Positions 32,785-44,613 of a stretch of 64,000 bases of DNA are shown here, in pieces. Origin of the DNA: Brachypterus glaber (lineage: Eukaryota; Arthropoda; Insecta; Coleoptera; Kateretidae); contig OY294048.1 of NCBI GenBank assembly GCA_958510825.1, positions 30,841,026 through 30,905,025 on the forward strand, given 5' to 3'. The translations under genes were made by a program, and so were the position numbers. The notes beneath the pieces are model-generated. The model did not search any database, had not been told where the DNA came from, and worked only from the letters and a program-made list of their open reading frames with translations. Position 1 is the stretch's first letter, and every line of letters starts with the position of its first letter.

Positions 32785-34288
32785 GGTGAAGCTGGAGCTA
32801 AAGTGGTCTAACTAACAAAATGTAAATATGGAGAAAATTAAGAAAACGCGTTTTGACTTATAATTTAATTACTTTAACCTTTAAAACTAAACTTTTTGGG
32901 CATGTGTTAGCATAAAATATAAGAAAACTTATCTCATTAAAATAACTTTAGTTTTGGGAGCCTTCAATTATTACGCAACACTTTTTAGAAAAAAACTCAT
33001 AGTCTCTTTTTACACAAAAGTTTTTTTTTTTTGGCTAAGTTGGCACAGTAGGTGTAAATTAATACTTAAACCTAACCATATAATATAATTTTACTTATTT
33101 TAATGCCATTTTAAAGCTATTTCATACACAAATTTTAAAAATTTCTATTTTCGCCAAAAGTAAAAAAGCTAAAGTACTATAAAATTATTTTTGGGTGTGT
33201 CCAAGTATTACGTAACACTTTTTAGGGTATACTAAATGAGCCTGTTTTTACAAAAAAAAAGGTCACCATATGAAAAATTTTAGCTTAAAATGCTTAAAAG
33301 TCCAAACCAAATAAGATTTTAATTAGTTTTACGCCACTTTTAAGCTATTTTACACATAAATTTTAGAAACTGCCATCTTTGCCAAAAGTGAAATAGCTAA
33401 AGTGGTCTAACTAACAATGTTTTCAACACTCGTTATTTCCCAAACAAAACCAACTATTGCAACAACTATGCATTAAATGCTGTAGTACTACCTTTATGCT
33501 ATACTATAAAATTATTTTTGGGTGTGTCCAAGTATTACGTAACACTTTTTGGGGTATACCTAATAAGCCTATTTTTTACAATTTTTTTTTTTTTTTGTAA
33601 AAACAGGCTCATTTAATATACTCTAAAAAGTGTTACGTAATACTTGGACACACCAAAAATAATTTTATAGTATAGTTTAAAGGTAGTACTATACTATTTC
33701 ACGCATAATTGTTGCAATAGTTGGTTTTGTTTGGGAAATAACGAGTGTTGGAAACAATGTTAGTTAGACCACTTTAGCTTTTTCACTTTTGGCAAAAATA
33801 GCAATTTCTAAAATTTATGTGTGAAATGGCTTTAAAATTACATTAAATTAATTATAATCTTATTTGGTGAGTCTTTTTATATATTATACGTTTCTTGTGA
33901 GTTTTTAGCTAAAATTATTCATATTGTGACCCTTTTTTTTTGTAAAAAACAGGCCTATTTAGTATACCCCAAAAAGTGTTGCGTAATACTTGGGTACACC
34001 CAAAAATAATTTTATTATATTATATAAAGCTCGCTTATATATATTTTTTGCAAATATTATTTAGAAATAGGAAAATACATATTTAAAATACCATGAGTTA
34101 AACCGTTTTTAACAAATTTAAAAAATAAACGAGTTCCTAAATGTTATCGTTTAAATTAAGGGGTTTGGGCAGGTTTATAGACCTAAAATGCGTTTAAACT
34201 ATAAATATACAATGTTTAGCATTGAAATATGGCCGTAACTCATTTTCGCCAAAAATGTTAGTTAGACCACTTTAGCTCCAGCTTCACC
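32785..34288. mobile_element. 1504-bp palindromic element nested in family C
   Basis: The ends GGTGAAGCTGGAGCTAAAG and CTTTAGCTCCAGCTTCACC are perfect mirrors, flanked by ATTT at 32781-32784 and 34289-34292. The arms pair along essentially the whole length up to a centre near 33590. Examples are AGTGGTCTAACTAACA against TGTTAGTTAGACCACT, and CACTCGTTATTTCCCAAAC against its mirror at 33728. Each arm holds two copies of GTGTCCAAGTATTACGTAAC or its mirror (33204, 33519; inverse near 33622 and 33975). There is no coding region. A transcript would fold into a ~700-bp double strand. Confidence 0.8.
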
Positions 34289-34380
34289 ATTTGTTGCCTT
34301 ATTTTAAATGGTTTTCGCAGAATTTAATTATATCTTTAAGTTTTCGAGAAAATAGTTGGGTAAATAGAGTTAGGACACCC
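34289..34380. mobile_element. Family C copy 2, right remainder
   Basis: ATTTGTTGCCTTATTTTAAA resumes the interrupted family C copy. The sequence diverges after this and ends near ACACCCGGTATATA. Confidence 0.5.
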
Positions 34381-34874
34381 GGTATATACATTTTTGTTGC
34401 TTAGGATTTCAACCATCCACTTTTTTTGTCGGGCAACAATGTCGTTTTTCAGATTTTAGAAGTTTGAAAGCAAACGTGTAAGTCATATACTTTTGCATAT
34501 CTATCTTGGCTAAGAGTATAAGGAGCTTAAGGGGGTAGCGTAAAGAAACAGGGACATAAAACACTTTGCCCGCGACTTACTCACACCTAGCCGATCGTGA
34601 AAAGTGGTCGGTGGTCTCAGGGGTCCCTGGCGCCGCACCGTGAGATATGAGGGTTAGGGTGGAATAAAACCATTTGATTTTTGTGCTAAGGTAAAAAAAA
34701 ACTTTTCCTAGAACCAATTTAATTTTACTTAATAATAATAATAATGTAATAGGCTTTTGAGTCCTTCTGAGATTTACAAAGTTATTTTACAATAAAAAAA
34801 ATTAAATGATATAGGTAAGTTTGTACTTTTTACTAAAAAAAAAAAAAACATATATACAGGGTTTGGACTTTTAA
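34381..34874. other. No gene seen; short GC-richer patch
   Basis: A patch at about 34560-34650 (GTCCCTGGCGCCGCACCGTG) is GC-richer than its flanks and could be a SINE remnant, but A and B boxes are not clear. An (AAT)n run lies near 34735. Confidence 0.35.
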
Positions 34875-35229
34875 AGAAAGTTCAGATTCTTTAGAAAAAC
34901 GAAGAGATATACACTCATACAATACAAGAGGCAATAATAATATTCAAATGACATACTGTTGTTTAACTACAACCCAAAAATCATTTAATTATGAAGGCAT
35001 TAAATTTCTTAATAAAATAAATAGTATTCTCGTTAACTCATCAAGCTTAAATGTATTTAAGCATAGATTGAGAATTTTTTTGATTGAAAATGCATTTTCT
35101 AGTGTAGAAGAATTTTAAAATTTTTAAATTATAATTATAAATTTCATTTTGACTAGCCTATAAGTTATACGACACTGTATGCAACTTTTTGGTACAATAA
35201 ATTTATCTTATCTTATCTTATCTTATCAA
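34875..35229 (+). pseudogene. LINE C-terminal fragment with TTATC tail
   Basis: The frame reads RDIHSYNTRGNNNIQM, NYEGIKFLNKINSI and NVFKHRLRIFLIENAFSSVE followed by EF and a stop. This is the pattern of the last ~80 residues of CR1/Jockey-like LINE ORF2 (H-x-(Y/H)-N-T-R, then F-N-K, then F-K-x-x-L). After a short 3' region the element ends in (TTATC)n at 35206-35228. The RT domain is missing, as in other 5'-truncated copies here. Confidence 0.75.
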
Positions 35230-35715
35230 TGTACAATGTACATATTACGTACTTGAACTTCAATATATATTTTGGATATAATAATAAAATTATTATTTAT
35301 AATGTCTACATTACACAAATGCTTATCTCCAACGCAAATGGGCTTATCTTTTTTTTTTTCGCCAGCGCACTACTGCACGTATACAAAAATTACATACAAT
35401 TTTAAAAGATTTTTTACGATTTACTGGTAATTTTACGAACTTTAGGGGATCAACTAGGACCCTTAGATAAGTTTAACCCATTAAAGACTAGCGTATGATT
35501 TATCATACGTTTATTTGGTTACAATAAACAAATATTTCCATACCTATAAATAGTATACATAACAGTTTTTTTGCACTGGAAACTAAAAAGTCTCCGTCCT
35601 TAATGGGTCTCTCTCATATTTTCAGAATTTTCTAGTTACACCTAAATAAAAATGTTAAGATAATAAAAAATATAAGGTCCACCCTAATGTTATATATAGC
35701 GGTTTATAACAACTA
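35230..35715. other. No gene seen
   Basis: AT-rich spacer between the LINE tail and a MITE. Confidence 0.4.
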
Positions 35716-35926
35716 GCGTCTGTTTCATCAAGCAAGACAGTAAATTAAAAATCGCCCAGTAAATATTTTTACAACAGGTTTGAATAGTATATATTTGTGT
35801 ATAGAATATAGTTATGTTTTATAAAATAAACCACGCAGTATATTCACACATCCAATATTCAAATCTGTTTTGAAAATATTCACTGTGCGATTTTTAATTA
35901 ACTATCTTGCTTGATGAAACAGACCA
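35716..35926. mobile_element. 211-bp MITE with TA flanks
   Basis: GTCTGTTTCATCAAGCAAGA, then AATTAAAAATCGC at 35718 is mirrored by GCGATTTTTAATTAACTA, then TCTTGCTTGATGAAACAGAC, ending at 35924. TA lies on both sides (35714-35715 and 35927-35928). A second inner pair is ACAACAGGTTTGAATA against ATTCAAATCTGTTTTG. Non-coding. Confidence 0.85.
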
Positions 35927-37536
35927 TAATACAAATTTGAAAAAATATGTATTTTGATACCACTCTATTGACAGTGTATACACGCTACATATAGCGTCGA
36001 TGTCCGGAAGTCCGGTAGACAGAGTTATCCCATTTTGTATCTGTGGGCAGCCACATCTACTACATTTGGACTTATTTGTTTTGCTTTAAAGTGTCGATGC
36101 AACTTCAGGATGTCTCTGAAAGAAAAATGCCTCAAAGAAATTATTGTTTTGTAAGTATATACCAGGGTTAAAGAAATATTGATAAAGCAAGGCATAAAAT
36201 TAAAAAAATATATATAAATCCAATAAATTTCTCATTACAAGCTTAGATTTTATTTAAAATTCATTTATTAGTTTATGGGTTATTTTAAGGTGCAGTTAAT
36301 TTCCCACTGCACATTTTGTTCCCAAAATGTGGAATGGGAAATTTAAATGTGGAAAATTTTGATTTGTTTAGTATTAAAGAAATACTTTTATTAAAAATAT
36401 TTAAAAAATACATATATTTTTTCCCCAATGCATTTTCGTATGATTTGGCATTTTTTGGAACTTAAAAAACGCAAAAATTATTTTCTAAGGAAAAAAATAT
36501 CTTTCCGCACGCATATGCGTGTGGAAAGAAGGTGTTTTCCTCACGCATAATTATTTCATAAAAACAAGTAGCTAGATTATACAAACGGGTAACATTATTG
36601 CCTAAAACATTATTTCCATGGCCAACGATCAAAATGATAGCTTCCTAAGCTAGTTTGTTCGTGTTTTGTCAATTTTAATTGTAAATTTTTTGTAAAAGAA
36701 AATGAATAACCTTAAAGAAGATGAAAGTTACCTGAAGTTATAATGGAAATGGAAAATGCAACTGAAAAATGCAACTTTCAACCAACTTAGAAAATGGTAA
36801 TAACTAATGTTATATTCTTTTCAATAATAATTATTGTTAAAACTGTTACTGTCTTAATTCTATTATTCTTGTTATATTTATTCACAAAATAATAAAAATG
36901 TTTTTTCCTAATTGTTAATTGTTTTTCTATTTGAAAAATATATAAAAATTAAATTTATTCAATTAAGTATACTTATAAATATACTTTTATATACAAAATG
37001 CTTTTATATACATTTAACTCGTTCGTAGAATAAATATTGTTCCTAACGCATGCGTAAAGAGGCTATTCCACACTTGATTGCTTGTATTTTATTTGTACAA
37101 TTTGTACTACTACAATAGTTAAATAGTTAATGTTAAATGACACAATAAAGTTAACCATTTATTTTGAACTACTTAAAATTTTAGTGAATTTGTTGAATTG
37201 TGCCGTCGACAAAGCTTGAATAATCCCTGCATTGGTTGGTACCAAAGAAAAAGATAATGTAACTTCAGTTGTAGTTGTGGTAGGCTTTAAGGCGCAATCC
37301 CTGAAATACGTAAAGCGCTTAGGGGGAAGGAGAAAGTAGTGCTTAGCGTTACGATGCTATTGATGTGGGAGATGGTCTGATGTAGCGTTACGTAATGCTC
37401 TTTAATATTTTGAAATACCCAATTTTAGGGGGGTCTTGGTTGCTAGCTTTATGTATTTACAAACCCCATGAAGGGGTTAAATATTTTCAAAATTTTGGGT
37501 TAATTATTTTAAGTATGACCCTTATGCATGACACTA
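35927..37536. other. No gene; palindrome at 36501-36528
   Basis: CTTTCCGCACGCATATGCGT, then GTGGAAAG is an almost perfect 28-base palindrome. The remainder is AT-rich. The 66-codon frame at 37395-37595 runs into the next element and has no motif. Confidence 0.5.
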
Positions 37537-38586
37537 CAGGTTGTCCGTTTTTTGAGCTCAAGCATGGGTATCTCGGTTATTATAAGATCGTTTAAATTAG
37601 AAAAAAGTTGTGCATTTTTATGCTGAGCAATAATCTAAAAAAAATTGACCTGACTTTTTTGTTTTTTAAATATCGAAAAAAAAATTAAAAATTCGGAGTT
37701 TCGTTTTAATTTTTTTGAGCGACACCTACAGAGCTAGACCTTTTTAATTGAAACATTGTTAAAGTACTTTTTTGCAAGGAATCTAAATCTGCTATCATGT
37801 TTTCCATGGCATGCATGTATTTAAGGTTAACTTCGTTATGGGCGCAATTTTGGATTTTTACATTTTTGAATACACTTTTTTTTCTGATTACGATAATGTA
37901 TCACACGAGATTATCAAGCAATTAAATTAACGGATGTTAGGTTTTAAAACGTAAATATTTTTAATCTGACCCACGCTCATGAGTGAGCTCGGCATTTAGA
38001 TCTACAATTAGCATCTCATCACATTTTGATAATCTAAAGGCCCAGCTCACGCATGCGCGTAGGTGGCAATGTCGTAACAATATTTATGGTCTCAAACCTA
38101 ACCTCCGTTAATTTAATTGCTTCGTTGTTTCCAAGGCGCATAAATGTTTTTTTTTTTTTTTTAATTTCGCTCAGATGTAAGACTTGATCATCTCTGTGAT
38201 ACATTATCGTAATCAGAAAAAAAAGTGTATTCAAAAATGTAAAAATTCAAAATAGCGCCCACAAGAAAAAACGAAGTTAAGTGTTGTAACTCTTGCATCT
38301 AAATTTCAATGAGAAATGTGATTACAGATTTAGATTCCTTGCAAAAAAGTACTTCAGCAACGTTTCAATTAAAAACGTCTAACTTTGTGGGATTTCTCTC
38401 AAAAAAATACAAACCCAAATCGGGATATTTTTTTGCGATAATTAAAAAACGAAAAATGTCAGATCAAATTTTCTTTTAAAATATTGCTCAGCATAAACAT
38501 GCGCAACTTTTTTCTAATTTAACCGATCTTGTATCTCTTATAATAACCTAGATACCCATGCTTGAGCTCGAAAAACGGGCACCCTG
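37537..38586. mobile_element. 1050-bp foldback TA element, family F
   Basis: It is flanked by TA (37535-37536 and 38587-38588). The left end CAGGTTGTCCGTTTTTTGAG, then CTCAAGCATGGGTATC is mirrored by GATACCCATGCTTGAGCTCG, then AAAAACGGGCACCCTG. The arms run inward through TGCTGAGCAATA/ATATTGCTCAGCA and TTAACGGATGTTAGGTTT/AAACCTAACCTCCGTTAA. The centre holds CCCAGCTCACGCATGCGCG. No transposase. Confidence 0.85.
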
Positions 38587-40248
38587 TATATGGTATCTGA
38601 CCGAAGGTTTGGTATCGATGAAAAATCTATTATAATTAAAAAAAAAGTTTTAAATATGTAATTTCATGATAATAGAACGTAAATTAAATTTTTAAACCAA
38701 TATGATATATAAATAAAAATAAAAAATCTAAAAAAATCGCATTTTTTAGCTTAACTTATACACCAAAAAAAGTTATAAAAATGATAAAAATATATGGTTG
38801 AACAGCTAATTTTTTAAGTTTTAAAATGGTGTATAGCAATACCACTATTTCATTAAAAAAATAATACGCAGGGGACACGTTTTTGAAACCAAAATTATAA
38901 CAAATATACCAAAACATAGTTTGGTGTTCTGTTTAAGTGTTCCATAGGTTTCTTATTTAAGTGTGGAACACTTAACTGCAATTACAGTTTATATCTTAAT
39001 CCGTTTAAAAAATTGGAGGGGTGAGTGTAATTGTAAGCAAAACTTTTTTAAATTACAATTTTAACTCCAAAGTTGTTTTTTTTTTATGACGCTTTACCCG
39101 AAAGTTTTTTAAAATTAACTCAGTTTTTCTCGTGTTCTAGCTTGAACAAACTGATCAGCCCTTGTACGAAACGTTGACAAATTTGTTATCTGTCGATACA
39201 CAGATCTGTAGAAAAATAGTTTTGTAGGGATAGTTTGGCAAAGGCGCTGATGGAAAATTTTGATATATGACTTTCTTTTACGTGTGACTCGTTTGAAATC
39301 GATGTCTGGAATTTATGTACTTAAGTCATGAACATCCTTGTTTGGCCCAAGACGAATTTAGGTACATCTTTACATGTTAGTTTTTCCATATAAGGTTATA
39401 GAAATATATGTCCAGGGCTGGCGGAAGACAAAAATGTTAACCGGGCAGTACCTTTATTTGGAGCTGAGGAGTTGAGGACTATAAAAAAAGGCCATCACCT
39501 CTAAAAACAACCACCGACTGCATTTCATTACTACATTATTATACAATAGTTGAAGACACTAAAAAAAAAAGGTGGCCACCTCCCAAAACCGACCAAAAAA
39601 TATCAGTTTGACACCATTAGTAGTTTGCAACGGGAAATCGCCCGCTTGCTAGTTCTTTTCGTCGACTCTGCAGACGTCTTACAAATATACATCTAGGGGA
39701 AGAGGGGGATGGTTGAACCACTTTTTTTTTGTAAAAAATTCATATCTTTGTAAATTATAAATATTTAAAAATAATTTTGCCATGGTCGTATACTTCAAAC
39801 CTTTGTTTATAAATAGCTGCAGTTAAAATTTTTATAAAATAAATATTTATTTTTTTTTTGCTGTTTAAATGGCAAGCTGCAAAATGTTTGAATCTGCTCC
39901 AGAGCGAGGCAGATTAAACCGAGACCGGGGGCAGTTTCAAACATCAATATTATTAAAAGATGCTTTATTTTTTATTACATTTATTAAATAAACTTCAATA
40001 AATAGGTAAAAACATGCAGTTTACAAAAACTTTAAACACATAGAATAAAATATCACTAAAAAAATATTACTTTAATAAAGAAAAGCAAATGTGAATAAAA
40101 CTTCCTCTTATAAATTAGTGATATGAAATAAAAAGAAAAGTAAGGCACATATGTTTTAAACATAAGTTTAACAAACAAATAAACTACAGTATAGTGTGGT
40201 TAAACTACTTAAAGTAAATAAGTTATCTACGGCAAATAGTTATTTTCT
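38587..40248. other. No gene seen
   Basis: AT-rich DNA with poly-A/T runs. A less AT-rich piece near 39420-39680 has no open frame. Confidence 0.4.
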
Positions 40249-40342
40249 TAACTAGTGTATTAAGTAGCATTTTATCCAAGCAAAGAATATCAGCCTACGA
40301 GGCCGTGAGGCCGAGTGGATAAAATCACTTAATACACGAGTT
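40249..40342. repeat. Hairpin (~94 bp)
   Basis: AACTAGTGTATTAAGTAGCA, then TTTTATCCA is mirrored by TGGATAAAATCACTTAATAC, then ACGAGTT. The loop contains GAGGCCGTGAGGCCGAG. It is likely a MITE. Confidence 0.7.
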
Positions 40343-41444
40343 GAGAAATTAATTTTATCTAACACCTTTTATTTTTAATTAAAAATCTATAATTTTGCGA
40401 AAAATTATGTCAAAAATATTAAGATTAAGTTTTCTTAATACTAAAATAATAGGTAGCCATGGCCTAAGTATGCCTATTAAAAATAAACAATTGCTAGTTT
40501 TACATTTCTTACAAACGTCAAAATGGACGCAGTGATGACAGAATTTTTAATAATAACAGTATTTTATTTAAAAACTAAAAAATAATTTGGGGTTTTCTTT
40601 AATTTTTATGGTTTAGTTAACGTGCTTTTATTTATAGAATAGTTATAATAATTAATAGGGTATGTAACTAATTTTGGGTGAGATCAAAAGAGTGGGTGAA
40701 AAATTTTTTAGTCACTAGTGGAAAAAAACTCACTTTTGACATTTAAAATAGTGCTCAAAACAAGTGTTTCTGTGAAGGTGTTGGATAAAGGTATTTATCA
40801 CAGGTATTTTTTATACTCTTGCAGCATAGGAGTATTATACTCGAGACCCCGAAAAATTCTGGGCCAATATTCGGCAAGCATACACAAATGTAGTTTCGTT
40901 TGAAGACATTATGACGTTTCATCCGATGTATAAATAAAAGGATAACTGATTTTCGAAAAGTTTTCTAGTCTTTGTGTTTTATGTCAATCTTGTGAAATAT
41001 TGAGTATGAAAAATATCTACTGGCCAAAGTTTTAACTTTGATAAATAATATATATTTTAAAAATCTGGTAAGAATGACGCAGAAAAACTGCAAAAATTGG
41101 CTTACGGTCAAATTACATAAAATTAGGATATGTTTTAGTTATTCAAATTACTTTTAAGGCAAAAATTAATAATATGAATAGAATTTCAGTTATTTGCATT
41201 TTTCATACGAATTTTAGCCAAAACTTATAAATGCAATTTTAAAATTGTCAGTTACAATGTCAAAGTCAAAGTCAACATGTTCAGTACTATTATTTATAAA
41301 GTGAGAGTGGTACTGAAAATACAAGTTTTATGAAATATTTCAGCTTTGGTCATCCTCTGAAAAGGTATTTATCGCTGGGTTTAAACAGTAGTATACATGT
41401 GTAAAATATAAAATGGATTGGTCGTAAAACATTAATGATATAAT
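40343..41444. other. No gene seen
   Basis: AT-rich DNA. A 61-codon frame at 40718-40903 shows no recognisable motif. Confidence 0.4.
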
Positions 41445-41670
41445 AGTTATTTATGGTACTAGTGGGTAAAGTAAGATATTGCCCATGAGAAAATTAACCT
41501 GGCGTCAGCCAAGCAGGTTAATTTTCGAGAGGGCAATATTGGTTTACCCATGAGTGCCATACAAGGTTTTATCCAATAAATAGCTTAGGAATTCATATTT
41601 TTACTAAAAATTTTTATGACATTTACAAGAAAATAATTTGACATGTGACAGTTGTGTGGGTAAAATAAAT
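41445..41670. repeat. Dispersed repeat with GTGGGTAAAG, copy 2
   Basis: It matches 23505-23720. This copy keeps a complete hairpin: ATTGCCCATGAGAAAATTAA, then CCTG, mirrored by CAGGTTAATTTTCGAGAGGG, then CAAT. The other copy contains only the right arm. Confidence 0.85.
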
Positions 41671-41832
41671 AATTATCCAAACAAAAAGTCCAAACGAAAA
41701 AAATATAAAAGTTGGTTTAACATATTATAAATCGTTAAAAAATTATCTTCCGAATTACACATGATTCTTCGAATTACGGAAAAAAATCACAGTTTTCATT
41801 CAAATTTGCTGCCAAAGGAAATAATTACTCCA

Positions 41833-41860
41833 GGGGCATCGCCCTGCAGGGTGATGCCCC
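41833..41860. repeat. 28-bp GC-rich palindrome
   Basis: GGGGCATCGCCCTGCAGGGT, then GATGCCCC, is self-complementary with one mismatched pair, and stands out in AT-rich DNA. Confidence 0.75.
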
Positions 41861-42364
41861 GGTCGTAATTTTTCCCGCATAATTCTCAGCCTCTTGTGTA
41901 ATTATATATGATAATTTTGGTCACTTAAAATATTTTTAACTTTGACATGTAAACATAACCTCCAAATAACCAACAAATGACAACACTAATCAATGCCCCC
42001 AATATGAGAAAAAAAATTATTTTATTTTTCCATATTGGTAGCACTGGACACAATACTAACAATGTTGTGGCTTAACATCGGCCTTCTTTTTTGATATAGA
42101 CCATTAAAAAACAACAACAGAAATATTTCTTGTTAAAAAGAAAAAAAAGTGTTGATAAATTAATTGGACGCAGATACCTGAAATATTATCTGAGGATATT
42201 TATCTTTGAACAATGAGTACAATTACCAAATCGTTTTATTTGTAATAACATTAATAATTATCATTAGAATCAGCATATAAAAAAAATACATACTATTTAG
42301 TGCATTTAAATTATTTTTAATTTTTATGCAAAATGAGAATGTTTCATAAATCGTACCGGTATTC

Positions 42365-42493
42365 ACATGTACCATTGAAATTGAAATTTGTGGCAATCTT
42401 GACGAAAATTGCAAGGTCGTTTACGTCAACTGTATTAAAACTGCATAGTATTGTTATTTTTTTCAATATTGAATATATTTCAATGGTACATGT
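42365..42493. repeat. Hairpin (~129 bp)
   Basis: ACATGTACCATTGAAATTGA at 42365 is mirrored by TTTCAATGGTACATGT, ending at 42493. Small frames on both strands here are a by-product of the symmetry. Confidence 0.65.
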
Positions 42494-42635
42494 AAATAGG
42501 CCTGATTGTGGTTCGTAAATCGTGGTACGATGCTGTCAGTCCGAAGAAGAATCAAATCTCTTCTTCTTTCTCTTTGTTATTGCAAGGTTTCTTTGAGTTG
42601 CTTTTTGTAAGATTTATTTTTGTACGGTTTTTTGC

Positions 42636-42669
42636 TATATTTTTCTCCTAAGCTTAGGAGAAAAATATA
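42636..42669. repeat. Perfect 34-bp palindrome
   Basis: TATATTTTTCTCCTAAGC is followed immediately by its exact reverse complement around AAGCTT. The arms are 17 bases with no loop. Confidence 0.85.
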
Positions 42670-44425
42670 AGGTAAGGTCGCAACTGGTGATTCAAAAGCA
42701 ATAACTCGATTCTGTTTTAAATATTGCTGCTATCCAATCAAGACATTTGTACTAATGTAAAATTTCTACTAGGGATTATTCGAAAATTTCAACAATGAAA
42801 TATCTAGAAACATGTGCATTTGGCAAACAATATATTTTCAATCAAGTCGTCTCAGACAAACACAGGATGTCAAAGACAAATTCGTCTTAATAATACTTTT
42901 CAATATCATGATATCATATATTTCATCTGGATCGTGAGACAAAATTTCTTTTTAATACCTAATACAGTGGCGTTTCAAAATAAGCTTTTTCTTCAAGCGT
43001 AAATATATATTCTTATTTCACTTCTGGACCCGCAATATCAAAGTGTGTTATTGTTTTACAGCTGTTCAGTCAAATAAGTCCAATCCTATCCAATCCAATT
43101 CCAATAATGGCATTTTCCATAGTTTGCCAGTTTATTCTAATATAATTTTTGGCCTAAGCAAAACCGTCTCACTCTGTAGTGATGTTGGCGCGGACCCCAA
43201 CTTATAAAAAAATTATCTTTAAAATTTATAAAAAAATTGACTTTACTTTCTAGTTTTTTAAGTACTTCACTAATCATAGTTGTGGTGAAAAAGGCATATC
43301 CTGAAATAACGCAGTGCGAACGGGAAAACTAATATATTAAAAAATTACGTTTTTTTTTTAATTTCTGGAAAAATACTTAATCATATCCTAATGTATCATA
43401 CATCAAATTAAAGGCAATTAAATTCTCTATTTAGACATCTATAATGGTTTTTTGAAAGCTTTAAGGAAAAAAATATTTAAAGAAAATCACGTTGTTCTGT
43501 AGCAAATTTTTCCAGGAAAATTTTTTTCAAAAAAGTAATTAAATATTCTAAAGAGAATTAAATTATCTACAAATTGATGCTTTGCATTTATATAACTTCA
43601 AAAATAAAGGAGTCACAAGCCTGGGGAGTGGCGGACCCTGTATATTGTTTACTACATTTATCATTTAAAATAAATACACAAAAAAAAGTTTTGATTTAGG
43701 AAAGTTATTTTAAACTAATATCAATAAGCCCATTTTTTCTAGCTTAGCTTTATTCTAAAACGGAATAACTTTTAAATAATTGTTGAATGCGCCCAAGCTG
43801 ATCTGGTGCAGCCCAATGAAAATAACAAAGCTCTTTTATTCTTTAGAAAACGCCTCATATCACACTAGTTTGATATTTTTATATCAGCCTAGTTTGATAT
43901 TTATGTATGTAGGTTTCCCTAATTTTACATAGAATTTACGTTGTAAATTCTACGAATTTTACTCACCTCGTTCTGTATGCCAGTTTTCACCTTTCATGAC
44001 AGCCTTTTTTGATATTTTTTATATTTTTAATCCAAATATTTCTATTTTTCATGCCAAAAATAAAAAGCATATGTAGAAATAACCTTACTATTTTGACCAA
44101 TATAACTTGAAATGTTTTATTAATGTCCAGATTTTATAAAAATTACTTAATTTGTGATTTAGTTACCTTTATAAAAAACAATAAAATACACGGTCATTTC
44201 CTTATATATGAAATGTAAAATAGTACAATTTTATTGTCTTATATGGCAGCATATCCACAGAAATTTAACTAAATTAGCAAACTGTCACGTTTGCCTTGAT
44301 TTGCGCTTGTAGGTAACCCATTAAACTAACTAATAATATATTGTAATAAATATAAAACGAAGAAAACTAAAGGCACATAAAAATCATATTTCCTGTTTGA
44401 CATACATAAGGTAGGTATACCTACA
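42670..44425. other. No gene seen
   Basis: AT-rich DNA. Isolated GC-richer words (GTTGGCGCGGACCCC near 43187, GTGGCGGACCCTG near 43628) suggest decayed transposon pieces. No frame supports a protein. Confidence 0.4.
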
Positions 44426-44575
44426 TGTATGTTCGTTGGTTCCTGCACTTTTGCACTTTACAGTTGAACACATTCTTTGTCATGTTTAAAAATTAAGGAA
44501 CAAAATCAGTACTTATTTGGTTGGATAAAAAGTGTGCATCAGAGCAAGAAAGTGCAGTCCCAACGAACAAACATA
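44426..44575. repeat. Hairpin next to the retrotransposon
   Basis: TGTATGTTCGTTGGTTCCTG, then CACTT is mirrored by AAGTGCAGTCCCAACGAAC, then AAACATA. It lies 38 bases left of the LTR and is probably an older MITE. Confidence 0.65.
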
Positions 44576-44613
44576 TATACTTTGCTTTTCTCAAAAATTC
44601 TCAGTAGTAATAT

